Below, one piece after another: positions 19,006 through 27,942 of a stretch of 64,000 bases of DNA; position 1 is the stretch's first letter; each line of letters starts with the position of its first letter. Both the position numbers and the translations under genes were made by a program. Under the pieces are notes generated by a model. That model made no database searches, was not told the origin of the DNA, and saw only the letters and a program-made list of their open reading frames with translations. This DNA comes from Leptolyngbya iicbica LK (lineage in GTDB: Bacteria > Cyanobacteriota > Cyanobacteriia > Phormidesmidales > Phormidesmidaceae), in assembly GCF_004212215.1 (NCBI RefSeq), contig NZ_QVFV01000008.1, forward strand, positions 119,808 through 183,807, in the 5' to 3' direction.

Positions 19006-19120
19006 AAGATTCAGATATCAGTAGAAACCTGAAGGCAATCTTGTGTCAGCCAGATATTAAGTCGGCACGATGCTGAACGATTGATTCAGCTTTACCTGCA
19101 ATATCAAGCAGATGACTGAC

Positions 19121-19237
19121 TTATTCCATGTCGGAACGACCAGGATTACGGGAAGGATCTCCGCTCAGGAAACCAAAAATGAATAAGCCCACAAAGAAGG
19201 CCACGACGAGATAAACAACAATCTTAAGAGTCAGCAT
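19121..19237 (-). CDS. psbI: Photosystem II reaction centre protein I (PsbI)
   Basis: A 38-residue single-helix thylakoid protein bound to the D1 subunit at the PSII core periphery. The translation begins [20 protein letters not shown] and continues with the family C-terminus [18 protein letters not shown]. Length, helix and the SGDPxRNP tail all match PsbI. The ATG at 19237 has GGGAAG about 6 bp upstream. It is a single-gene unit with its own terminator (18985-19005). Confidence 0.96.
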   Translation of the reverse strand: MLTLKIVVYLVVAFFVGLFIFGFLSGDPSRNPGRSDME

Positions 19238-19388
19238 TGCAGACTTCCCATCTATAGACAGCAATCGGTAAGGTCTATCATATCGCCAAACGGCACATGC
19301 TCTTGATCGGGCCTAGCGACAGTTGCTATGACTCGGTGACGGCTGAGCAAGTTCCCTAAAGGATAAAATCGCGGATTGAGAAATTGCT

Positions 19389-22300
19389 ATGAATGATGCT
19401 TCGAGGGTTGAGAGCAAGTCTCCCAAAACCGCGATATCAGCAACGGTGCAACGACTCCAGGGATTGTCTCAGCGATCGCTGCAAACTGCCTGGCATCTGA
19501 CTCAGGAGGATTTACCCAAGGCCGCTGTGCTGGGGCAAAATGACTGGCAATCATGGCCGATCGCCTCAACCAACGCAAGGGATCACATTGCCTGGGAACG
19601 GGGCCAAAAGCCGCTGTGGCTCTGTCAACAAATCGTGGTACCCGAAACGTTGAATGATTTCCCCCTCGAGGGGTTGACCTTGCAGTTGAGTCTGACGTGG
19701 TGGGCCGAGGCTGTCGCCATTTATGTTGACGGTGAACTGCGACAAGAGGGCGACCTCTTCGATTACTTTGGGCGCATTAAGCTGAGCGATCGCGTTACTC
19801 CCGGCGACACCTTCCACGTCGCGATTTACCTGGTCAGCCCCGGTCATGACGACGGGGCCTTAGTGCGTTCTACCGTGATGTACGAGACAGCGAATCCAGC
19901 CCTGCCAGAGCCCGGATTCGTAGCGGATGAGCTCACTGTGCTGCAAACCTTTGCCGACCCATTCGCGCCGGATAAGTTATCGGATCTGGCGGCGGCGATC
20001 GCTCCCCTCGATTGGACGACGGTGACTCAGCAAACTCCTTTTCTCAAGGAACTGCGGGCCTTGCGCGATCGCCTGCAACCCTTCAGCGCTTGGATCAAGC
20101 AGCGGCAAATTACCTGCGTCGGTCATGCTCACCTTGACCTGGCGTGGCTGTGGCCTGTGGCCGATACCTGGCGGGCGGCTGAACGCACCTTTCGCTCGGT
20201 GCTGGCCCTACAGCAAGACTTTCCCGAAATGACCTATACCCACTCCAGTCCGGCGTTGTTTGACTGGCTAGAAACCCATCAGCCGGACCTGTTTCAGGCG
20301 GTGTTAACGGCGGTCAAAGGAGGCCACTGGTCGATTGATGCGGGGCTGTGGGTGGAACCGGAGCTCAATACCCTGGGGGGCGAGTCGTTAGCGCGGCAAA
20401 TTTTGTATGGGCAGCGCTATGCCCAATCGCGGTTTGGGCAAATGAGCGCGATCGCTTGGCTCCCCGACAGTTTCGGCTTTTCTTGGCAGTTGCCGCAATT
20501 ACTCAAACTAGGCGGCGTAGACTATTTTGCCACCCAAAAGCTCCGCTGGAACGAAGCCACCCCCTTTCCCCACAGTCTGTTTGAGTGGCAGGGGTTGGAC
20601 GAAACGCGCATCACGAGTTTGACTCTGCCCCCCATCGGCAGCGACATTGACGCCCCGCAAATGGCGAGTTACGCCGCCGAGTGGGAAGCGAAAACGGGCC
20701 TCACAGAAATGCTGTGGCTCCCAGGTATGGGGGATCATGGCGGTGGTCCCACCCGCGACATGCTAGAACGGGCGCGGCGCTGGGCCGACTCCCCCTTCTT
20801 TCCTGAATTACGCTTTGATACCCCGCTGAATCACCTCCAGCGATTGACTGCAGGGACGGAAACTGTTGACTCGACGAATCGGCCACTCACTGCCAACGGG
20901 GGATCTTCATCCCAGGCGGCAACTTCGCCAACGGGTGAAGCCACGGCGACACCGCTCCCAGTCTGGAACGATGAACTGTACCTAGAGCTGCATCGCGGCT
21001 GCTACACCGTCCACGCGGATCAGAAGTGGTATAACCGCCGCTGCGAAGATGCCCTGCGCGAAGCGGAACTGTACAGCGCGATCGCGCAAATGTTAGGCCA
21101 CTTCGCCTATCCCCAAGCCGCGTTAGAAACGGCCTGGAAGCGAGTCTTGTTCAACCAATTTCACGATATTCTGCCCGGCACCGCCATCCCGGAAGTCTTT
21201 GAGACTACCAATCCTGATTGGCAAGCCGCATATGATGCTGCTCAGGGCATCCGCACGGACGCTCTGGCGGCGATCGCGGCGCAACTGCTTCCACGCCCAT
21301 TGCCTCCCACGGGCGCGATCTCGGTCTGCCTTTTTAACTCCCTCAGTTGGGAGCAGACGGCTCTGGTCGAGGTGCCGTTGGCCGATTTGCCTAATCATTC
21401 AGATTGGGGATGGCGCGTGGTTGATCCGGCAACGGGGGCAACCGTTGTTAGCCAACTCAGCCCCTACAGCGATCGCTCTGACACGCCGCCCTGCCAAGCC
21501 GCCCCACCGATGGAACGCGGCGACTATTTATTGTTTGAGGCGACTGTGCCCCCGGTGGGCTACCGTCGCTATTGGTTGGTGCCCGAGGCGACTGAGTCGA
21601 CTGCCTCAGACTTGCCTCATCAGCCATCCGACCCCACAACATTTGAATTGAAAAATGACTTTCTCAGCGCCGAGGTTGATCCCGTAAGTGGTGAGCTGCG
21701 ATCGCTGACGACGCCCGCAACGCCACAGTCAGTCTTGCGAAATTCTGCCAACCAACTCCAAGCCTTTCGCGATGCTGAGCAGTACTGGGATGCGTGGGAT
21801 ATTGCGCCGGATTATCAAGATCATCCCTTGCCAGCGGCCACGGTGGCATCGATCACCTGGCTGGAATCAGGCCCGCTGCGGCAGCGGTTGCGCGTCGTGC
21901 GTCATGTGGCCGATTCCCGGATTCAGCAAGATTATGTGTTGGAGCGATCGCAGCCTTACCTGAAGGTCGTGACCACGGCTGACTGGCAAGCCTGCCAAGT
22001 TGTCCTCAAAGCCGCTTTCCCCGTGACGTTTGAAGCTGAAGCCGCCACTTACGAGATTCCGTTTGGGGCGATCGCCCGCCCTACAGCACCGACCGATCCC
22101 CATGAGCAGGCCAAATGGGAAGTGCCCGCCTACCGCTGGGCAGATCTCAGCAGTGAGACCATGGGCCTCAGCATTTTGACTGACTACAAACACGGCTTTG
22201 ATGCCCACCCCGACCAGTTGCGGCTGACCCTGCTGAAAGCGCCCTTGTGGCCCAATCCCCAGGCCGATCGCGGCCGCCACCAATTCACCTATGGGCTGTA

Positions 22301-22736
22301 TCCCCACGCGGGTGACTGGCGGACGGGCCAAACGCCCCAGCACGCGATCGCTTTCAACACGCCCCTACAGTTGGTGGTTGGCCAGCCTGAAAATCCCGCT
22401 TTATCCACAGATGTGGAAAAGCTAGAGGGAGAAGGACACGAGGGAAGCCTACTCCGCTGGTCAGCTGCAACGACGCACCTCGCCGCCCTGAAACAGTCTG
22501 AAGATGACCCAGGGCAGTACATTTTGCGGGTGTGGGATCTCTACGGTGCGGGAGCCCAGCTGGATGTCGACTTACTTGTTGACGGGCATCAAGTTCAGCG
22601 GACGAGTTTGTTGGAGGCAGCGATCGCCGTCGAACAGCCCGCTCAGCTCCGACCGTGGGAAATTGCCACGTTGAAAACCCCGGCTTTCATCAACAAGTCT
22701 TGCAAGCCGCAGCCATCCGCCGCTGCATCGAAATAG
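19389..22736 (+). CDS. Glycoside hydrolase family 38 alpha-mannosidase
   Basis: A 1115-residue enzyme that releases alpha-linked mannose from oligosaccharides or glycoconjugates. The N-terminal catalytic barrel carries the zinc-binding HAHLDLAWLW motif near residue 244 and the nucleophile Asp in AWLPDSFGFSWQLP near 355, followed by LWLPGMGDHGGGPTR and NQFHDILPGTAIPEVFE, all hallmarks of GH38. The remaining roughly 500 residues form the usual beta-sandwich domains. No signal peptide is seen, so it is probably cytoplasmic and acts on imported or recycled glycans (inference). A low-complexity Ser/Thr insert lies around residues 490-520. sdhC begins about 40 bp downstream on the same strand. Confidence 0.92.
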   Translation: MNDASRVESKSPKTAISATVQRLQGLSQRSLQTAWHLTQEDLPKAAVLGQNDWQSWPIASTNARDHIAWERGQKPLWLCQQIVVPETLNDFPLEGLTLQLSLTWWAEAVAIYVDGELRQEGDLFDYFGRIKLSDRVTPGDTFHVAIYLVSPGHDDGALVRSTVMYETANPALPEPGFVADELTVLQTFADPFAPDKLSDLAAAIAPLDWTTVTQQTPFLKELRALRDRLQPFSAWIKQRQITCVGHAHLDLAWLWPVADTWRAAERTFRSVLALQQDFPEMTYTHSSPALFDWLETHQPDLFQAVLTAVKGGHWSIDAGLWVEPELNTLGGESLARQILYGQRYAQSRFGQMSAIAWLPDSFGFSWQLPQLLKLGGVDYFATQKLRWNEATPFPHSLFEWQGLDETRITSLTLPPIGSDIDAPQMASYAAEWEAKTGLTEMLWLPGMGDHGGGPTRDMLERARRWADSPFFPELRFDTPLNHLQRLTAGTETVDSTNRPLTANGGSSSQAATSPTGEATATPLPVWNDELYLELHRGCYTVHADQKWYNRRCEDALREAELYSAIAQMLGHFAYPQAALETAWKRVLFNQFHDILPGTAIPEVFETTNPDWQAAYDAAQGIRTDALAAIAAQLLPRPLPPTGAISVCLFNSLSWEQTALVEVPLADLPNHSDWGWRVVDPATGATVVSQLSPYSDRSDTPPCQAAPPMERGDYLLFEATVPPVGYRRYWLVPEATESTASDLPHQPSDPTTFELKNDFLSAEVDPVSGELRSLTTPATPQSVLRNSANQLQAFRDAEQYWDAWDIAPDYQDHPLPAATVASITWLESGPLRQRLRVVRHVADSRIQQDYVLERSQPYLKVVTTADWQACQVVLKAAFPVTFEAEAATYEIPFGAIARPTAPTDPHEQAKWEVPAYRWADLSSETMGLSILTDYKHGFDAHPDQLRLTLLKAPLWPNPQADRGRHQFTYGLYPHAGDWRTGQTPQHAIAFNTPLQLVVGQPENPALSTDVEKLEGEGHEGSLLRWSAATTHLAALKQSEDDPGQYILRVWDLYGAGAQLDVDLLVDGHQVQRTSLLEAAIAVEQPAQLRPWEIATLKTPAFINKSCKPQPSAAASK

Positions 22737-22778
22737 CATAGAGAACAGTTCACTGCCACCATTGCCGCGATCGCCCCT

Positions 22779-23477
22779 ATGGAAAATACCGTTCGCCAAC
22801 CTGCCCTGCTCCAGCTCTACACCTCACCCATTGGCAAAAAGCTGATCACGGGGGTGACCGGGGTGGGGCTCGTCACCTTTGTGCTGGTGCATATGGTGGG
22901 CAACCTGCTGCTGTTTGCGGGGCACGATGCCTACAACGCCTACGCCCATCATTTAGAAAGTTGGGGGCCACTATTGTGGCTGGTGGAATCGATCTTGGTG
23001 GCGGTGTTTGCCCTGCATGCGATCGCGGGCATTCACATCTTTGTCAGCAAACTCAACGCCCGCCCCGACCGTTACGCGACCTACGCCAGCAAAGGCGGGC
23101 CGAGTCTGCAATCTATCAGCTCGCGCACCATGATTGTCACGGGACTGGTGTTGGCGACCTTTTTGGGGCTGCACCTGTGGAGCTTCAAGTTTGGCACCTA
23201 TTACACGACGCAGCTAGCGGATGAGCCCGTCCGCGATTTGGCGCGCCTCGTGGTGGAAAAATTTCACCATCCCCTCTACGCCTTTGGCTACAGCAGCGTC
23301 ATGGTATTGCTGGGCTTTCACCTGCGCCATGGCATTTGGAGCGCGTTGCAGTCCCTGGGGCTGCAGTCCAAAGCGATTCGCTACACCGTTTATGGCTTGA
23401 GTTTGGGAGGGGCGATCGCGATCGCTACCGGCTTTGTCTTACTCCCCCTCACCATTTACTTCGGCCTTTTAACCTAG
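22779..23477 (+). CDS. sdhC: Succinate dehydrogenase cytochrome b subunit (SdhC-like)
   Basis: A 232-residue membrane protein with five hydrophobic helices (about 19-45, 65-90, 115-137, 165-192 and 203-230). Conserved histidines in VLVHMVGNLL, FALHAIAGIH, LGLHLWSFKF and GFHLRHGIW are placed to ligate haem. This is the single-subunit cytochrome b of the Bacteroidetes/Chlamydia-type succinate:quinone reductase, which anchors the SdhAB dehydrogenase and passes electrons to quinone. No sdhA or sdhB lies in the window; in many cyanobacteria these genes are dispersed. It starts 42 bp after the mannosidase stop, so it may share a transcript. Confidence 0.88.
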   Translation: MENTVRQPALLQLYTSPIGKKLITGVTGVGLVTFVLVHMVGNLLLFAGHDAYNAYAHHLESWGPLLWLVESILVAVFALHAIAGIHIFVSKLNARPDRYATYASKGGPSLQSISSRTMIVTGLVLATFLGLHLWSFKFGTYYTTQLADEPVRDLARLVVEKFHHPLYAFGYSSVMVLLGFHLRHGIWSALQSLGLQSKAIRYTVYGLSLGGAIAIATGFVLLPLTIYFGLLT

Positions 23478-23761
23478 CGATCGACCAGCCGGCGGGTAGC
23501 GCCATAGCCAACGGTACCAGCCATGTCCCCCCCTCTTGTCGCCGCTACAAACTCCGGCAGTTATAGCAAGCTGCAGTCAGGTGCCAACAGGCAAGGGGCT
23601 TAAGTCCCTTGTTCTCAAGCCAGAGAGATGAACGGAAATATCTGCGTGACACCATACCTCGCCCCTGGGTGAAATGTTGCTTGGAATACGGTTGCCGAAT
23701 CAACGGTCGCCTTTGATGATGTTGGGGATCACCCGCGCTCAACACACACGAGGAAACAGGC

Positions 23762-24661
23762 ATGGCAAGTTGGACCCGATGGCTCGCGTCACATATGCCC
23801 AAAGTGGCGATGATGACGGGCGTCACGCTACTCGCAGGTGGGTTTGTCCGTCCATGGGTCGCACCCGCAACGGCCATTCCATTCTCCCTCGATCCTCCAA
23901 TGGCCGCCCCAGATTTGCCAACAGACCGAGGGGCCGTCGAGCAGTTTTGTCCCACCGATTTGCCGGCAGCGCTGGATGCCATTGTGCGGCGATCGCAATT
24001 TGGCACCGCCGCTTGGGGCGTGGAAGTGTATGGCCTCGCCGATGAACAAGCTCTTTACACCCACAATTCTCAACGCCTTTTCATTCCCGCCTCGAATATC
24101 AAGTTGCTCACCACCGCGGCCGCGATTTACACCATTTTGGAGCAGGCTCCTGATCGCCTCTCGTACTTTCAGGACGACCTCAATTTAGTTAATCGCGACA
24201 GCAACAATGGGCGAGCTGACGAGCTATTGCGGAATATTGGTGGTCAAAGCCGAGTCAAGGCCATGCTCGAACCGCTGGGGGTTGATCCCGACAGTTATGT
24301 GCAGGCCGATGGCTCCGGGCTATCGCGCAGTAATAAGGCAGAGCCCTCGACCTTTGTCGCCCTGCTCAAGGCCATGCATGCAACAGAGGAACGGGAACTG
24401 TTTTACAACTCATTGCCTATCGGCGGCGTCAGCGGCACCCTACGCAACCGCTTTAAAGGCACGATTGTGCAGGGCCAGGTGCGGGCTAAAACGGGAACGC
24501 TCAACGGGGTAAGGGCGCTATCCGGCTATTTAGAAACGGACGATTACGGCACCGTCATTTTTAGCATTATGGTCAATCAACCTGGGCAGTCCGGCCAGAG
24601 GATGCTGGCGGCGATCGACGATATGGTCTTGACCATGGCCCAACTCGAAGACTGCGATTGA
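23762..24661 (+). CDS. Compact PBP4-type D-alanyl-D-alanine carboxypeptidase
   Basis: A 299-residue peptidase of the S13/DacB family that trims or cleaves peptidoglycan stem peptides in the periplasm. A signal-anchor-like segment (about residues 12-38) is followed by the three serine-peptidase motifs: SNIK in FIPASNIKLLTTAAA, SRSN in DGSGLSRSNKAEP and KTG in RAKTGTLNGVR. PBP4-class enzymes are usually 450-500 residues because accessory domains II/III interrupt the region between SxxK and SxN. Here that insert is almost absent: TILEQ is followed within about 20 residues by LNLVNRDSNNGRADELL. RBS AGGA lies upstream of the ATG. Confidence 0.85.
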   Translation: MASWTRWLASHMPKVAMMTGVTLLAGGFVRPWVAPATAIPFSLDPPMAAPDLPTDRGAVEQFCPTDLPAALDAIVRRSQFGTAAWGVEVYGLADEQALYTHNSQRLFIPASNIKLLTTAAAIYTILEQAPDRLSYFQDDLNLVNRDSNNGRADELLRNIGGQSRVKAMLEPLGVDPDSYVQADGSGLSRSNKAEPSTFVALLKAMHATEERELFYNSLPIGGVSGTLRNRFKGTIVQGQVRAKTGTLNGVRALSGYLETDDYGTVIFSIMVNQPGQSGQRMLAAIDDMVLTMAQLEDCD

Positions 24662-24682
24662 TTGGGTTTCAAACTACATTAG

Positions 24683-24835
24683 TCAGATCGCATGGGGACT
24701 TTTCATCGCAGCCACATCGCTCACCTGCCCCTCAATGAGTTCAACCCGCCGCCCTTGAAAAAAGTCGAGATCAGTGAGTCGGTAGTATTCATCCCGCGTC
24801 CATAAATGCACCTGCGGTTCTGTCGTAGGTAACAT
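24683..24835 (-). pseudogene. Truncated Uma2-family endonuclease remnant
   Basis: The 50-residue translation, with segments WTRDEYYRLTDLDFFQGRRV and ELIEGQVSDVAAMKSPHA, matches the N-terminal quarter of Uma2 (DUF820) proteins, which are usually about 190 residues and carry a PD-(D/E)XK-like nuclease fold. A stop follows SPHAI, and downstream bases show no further family similarity, so the catalytic core is gone. It sits between the PBP4-type gene and the AT-rich cassette and probably marks a recombination boundary. Confidence 0.7.
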
Positions 24836-24923
24836 AGGCTGTCTCATCAATACTGATAGCTGAAGTTTAGCTTGTAGGAGGCGATCGCCCCACTCTGCCA
24901 ACCGCCCACCGCTTCTGCAAATC

Positions 24924-26261
24924 TCATTGAGCCTCAAGATGATGCTTGACACAAGCTATCCAAGCATCCCGATTTTTATGTATGCACCACCTAACTTCAG
25001 GATACTTACTGCGCAAATTGGTTTTAGTCCATTTCAACTTTGATAGTTCCTCCCAATGATCTTTGGGCAAAAAGTAAGTGGCATGCCCATAAACAGGTTT
25101 CTCCAAAACGGCAATACTCGAATAATCAAAAATAAAACAGATATAGCCATCAAACTTATTCTCGCCAATAAAAATCTGATCTGGCAAAATCTCACGAATA
25201 CTTTCAATACGCCACCACTCTAGTCGCTCATCATAAATTCTCTTAAATTGAGACCGCAAAGAATCAAAGAAAACATCTATATCTTCAGGAGTGTGCTCCT
25301 CCAAAAGCTTCCAGTTCATGAAAGTTATCGAAATTCCCTTAAAATCCTGACGTGAAGGCCTGATAAGTTTACTTTTATATTTTGCTTTATATTCATCAAT
25401 CCTAGAGATTCTTTCTTTATACATTTTTATTGACTGAATATATTCTTGTTCCAAAACTTCATTCGAAGATGATTCGAAAACCCATTTGTAACCTTTTCTA
25501 TATTTCTGCTTCTTGAGACCGAATTTCTCAAGGGCTGTCTTTTGGATATCCGACCAGTTTCTCCTAAGACTCTCTATCTGTTCACGCAAAGGTGGAATTT
25601 CAACAACAAGCTTGCAATACGTATCTAGCAGTTCCTTGGCCTCCGATCTAGAGGGCATTCTGCCAAGAACCATAGCCAAAGACTCACGCTCCCTTTTATT
25701 CGGCTGAATCTGCGCTATTCTTGTCTTTCCAAAAACTTTTAACTCTTTAAAGTAACGTGATAAATCTACCGCAAGTTTATCATGATAGGTATTATTTATT
25801 TTTGTCTCTTCTTCAAAAAAATCTTCCTCTGTGAATCCAAAAAAATCTTCATGATTCAAGGTATAAAATGGAATTTCTATAGAATAGTCTTGATAACCCA
25901 TCTCCACGAAGGCAGAGATCTCAAACTCTAAAAAAGTTGCCAAGATGTATAATTGAGAATCTTTATTTTCATTGATACTGCTTGCAATCTTCTCTTTCAA
26001 TTCTGCAATTTCTTGGAATTTTTCGAGAATGTGTTTCTCCATTTCTTCTAACTGTCTAAACTCTTCAATCTCCTGAAAACTTGGGATGCCAGGAGGATTT
26101 TCAAGAAAGTTGATGGCCGTTCGATTAAGCCCTTCTAGCTTTATTGATTCCAACTCCTTTATTAGCTGTTTGACTTTCTTCAAAGATTCTTTGTCTTGGC
26201 AGAGCAGCATCTTATCTAACTCTTCGCATTTCTCTAGAAAAACTGAATTCGTCAACGACAT
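24924..26261 (-). CDS. Unrecognised 445-residue coiled-coil protein, cassette gene B
   Basis: I do not recognise the family. The first 110 residues are charged and predicted coiled coil (EELDKMLL, LEEMEKHILEKF). A middle region (about 110-300) is rich in Lys, Glu and Phe. The C-terminal 130 residues form a compact domain, containing DGYICFIFDYSS, VLEKPVYGHATYFLP, HWEELSKL and VRWCIH, that is closely repeated in the neighbour at 26300-27661. The sequence is strikingly AT-rich and has different codon use from surrounding genes, with few HIP1 sites, which suggests acquisition. It is separated from the upstream paralog by 38 bp, so the two are probably one operon. No signal peptide or membrane helix is apparent. 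Confidence 0.75.
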   Translation of the reverse strand: MSLTNSVFLEKCEELDKMLLCQDKESLKKVKQLIKELESIKLEGLNRTAINFLENPPGIPSFQEIEEFRQLEEMEKHILEKFQEIAELKEKIASSINENKDSQLYILATFLEFEISAFVEMGYQDYSIEIPFYTLNHEDFFGFTEEDFFEEETKINNTYHDKLAVDLSRYFKELKVFGKTRIAQIQPNKRERESLAMVLGRMPSRSEAKELLDTYCKLVVEIPPLREQIESLRRNWSDIQKTALEKFGLKKQKYRKGYKWVFESSSNEVLEQEYIQSIKMYKERISRIDEYKAKYKSKLIRPSRQDFKGISITFMNWKLLEEHTPEDIDVFFDSLRSQFKRIYDERLEWWRIESIREILPDQIFIGENKFDGYICFIFDYSSIAVLEKPVYGHATYFLPKDHWEELSKLKWTKTNLRSKYPEVRWCIHKNRDAWIACVKHHLEAQ

Positions 26262-26299
26262 ATTGCTATATTTAGGATAGGATTTTTATTATATTCAGT

Positions 26300-27661
26300 T
26301 TAGGTGTTCGGCTCGAAAGTTTTGAGAACACAAGTGTCGCCAGCTACATCCATTTCAAGACTTCGTTGAACATTGGCTATCCAACTATCAAAGTCATAAT
26401 GAATACATCGTTTTACTTCAGGATATTCTGTAAGCAAAGTTCTTCTAGTCAGCTTTGACAGCTCCTTCCAATTGTCCTCAGGTAATAAGTAAGTGGCATT
26501 GCCGTATAAAGGTTTTTCCAAGACAGCAGTGTGCTTGTCTTTAAAGAGAAAACAAATGTAACCTCTAAGATTCTTATTGCCAATATAAATTGCGTTCGGA
26601 CGAAGTTGATTAATCTTCTCAACTCTCTGCCAGTCGAGTTTTTCGCCATGAATATTTTCCAGGTAGGATCTCAAAGCTTTCATCAATTCTTCGAGTGAAT
26701 CGTTGAGGCAATATTCTTCTAAAAGCTTCCAATCAAGTCTCTTAAGCTCTGCATCATCAGCCCAAGAGTACTCCAACTCAGGGTATTCGCTCTGTTTTGA
26801 AGCATCAGCTTTAAGTCTTGATTCTATATCTCTAGTGATCTTTAATTTTGCAATAACATCATCAACTAATCCTTGGTTCTCATGTAAAAGTGCTTTCTGC
26901 GCGTCACTCAAATACAATCGGTTTTTGTAGAACAAATATTCGTCTGCTTTAGATTTCTCCCTCTTCATAGCCGTTCTCTTTGTGAATTCTTTTCTAAGTG
27001 TTATTAAATTTGCGTCAATTTCATCGATCTCTCTTTCCATCCTTAAAATAGGAGCGATGTGAAGTGTGAAGAATTCAGCTAAGTCGTTTAGCTCTTCACC
27101 ATTGAGCTTTTTGAACGGACGCAAAGGACCACAAAATACTTTGGAAATAAGATTGGCATTATCAAAACCGCCAAGCCCTGCTTTAAAGTCATTTTTATCA
27201 GATAACAACTGATGTTTGAAATTCCCCAAAAAATCAATAACTCCTTTTTCTCTGTCACGTTCCTGAAGAAGCCTAATCAAAGGCTTTTTTTTGTTTTCTG
27301 GCTTGTACTTGAAGAAAAATTTTGTTAATAGCTTAAAGTGTTCATATATTTCACACTTAGAAGAAGTGAGTATAGCAGCTAGAGCCTCAACAGCTTTACA
27401 TCTCTGCTCCCATTGTTGGCTTGCTTCGTGCTCATAGCTTATTATCTGCGCTTCTAAGTTGGCTAAGTCAAAATCCCTGAGCCCTCTGAACTTTGGCGGA
27501 TCGTCTATCACTTTAACGATCTCAACTAAGGCTGGATTAAGTTTGCTGTACACATTTTCTCTTAATTTCTCCAACAACTCATCTGCTTCCTCTCGTGTTA
27601 AGTGAGTTCGATTATCGAGATAATCCTCTAAAGATCTTTGTAAGATGACAAAGCTTGACAT
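26300..27661 (-). CDS. Unrecognised 453-residue coiled-coil protein, cassette gene A
   Basis: This is the first gene of the AT-rich pair and a divergent paralog of the 24924-26261 product. The N-terminus (about 1-110) is helical and charged, with VKVIDDPP answering to the partner's INFLENPP. The middle is coiled coil (MEREIDEIDANLITLRKEF). LDWKLLEEY near residue 320 matches MNWKLLEEH in the partner. The C-terminal domain carries RGYICFLFKDK, VLEKPLYGNATYLLP, NWKELSKL and VKRCIH. No nuclease, ATPase or membrane motif could be identified with confidence, so no function is given. It is divergent from clpB across 281 bp. Confidence 0.75.
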   Translation of the reverse strand: MSSFVILQRSLEDYLDNRTHLTREEADELLEKLRENVYSKLNPALVEIVKVIDDPPKFRGLRDFDLANLEAQIISYEHEASQQWEQRCKAVEALAAILTSSKCEIYEHFKLLTKFFFKYKPENKKKPLIRLLQERDREKGVIDFLGNFKHQLLSDKNDFKAGLGGFDNANLISKVFCGPLRPFKKLNGEELNDLAEFFTLHIAPILRMEREIDEIDANLITLRKEFTKRTAMKREKSKADEYLFYKNRLYLSDAQKALLHENQGLVDDVIAKLKITRDIESRLKADASKQSEYPELEYSWADDAELKRLDWKLLEEYCLNDSLEELMKALRSYLENIHGEKLDWQRVEKINQLRPNAIYIGNKNLRGYICFLFKDKHTAVLEKPLYGNATYLLPEDNWKELSKLTRRTLLTEYPEVKRCIHYDFDSWIANVQRSLEMDVAGDTCVLKTFEPNT

Positions 27662-27942
27662 AGTGAAGAATTGTGATGTCTCAAGTAATGATTTAGATTA
27701 TTTCAACTCGTAGTTACTGATGCTTTACATGCATTATGGCTTATCAGGTTTCCAGGGTAGGGCGATCGCGCCTTTTGGCATACGGCATCACGCACCTGAA
27801 AAATATCGAAATCCTTCATAGTTAATAGAGAGGCGGCGGGTCAGAACTCAGAAATGAGCGGCTGCGAGGTGAGCAAGGCTGACTTCTGATTTCTGCATAC
27901 TGACTGCTTCACAGATTCTGACTAGCCGGAGACGATACCCCT

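Noticed and set aside
24836..24952. Upstream extension of the Uma2 fragment to an 89-codon frame
   Set aside because: The added residues overlap the end of the AT-rich cassette gene and do not match Uma2; the family start is the ATG at 24835.
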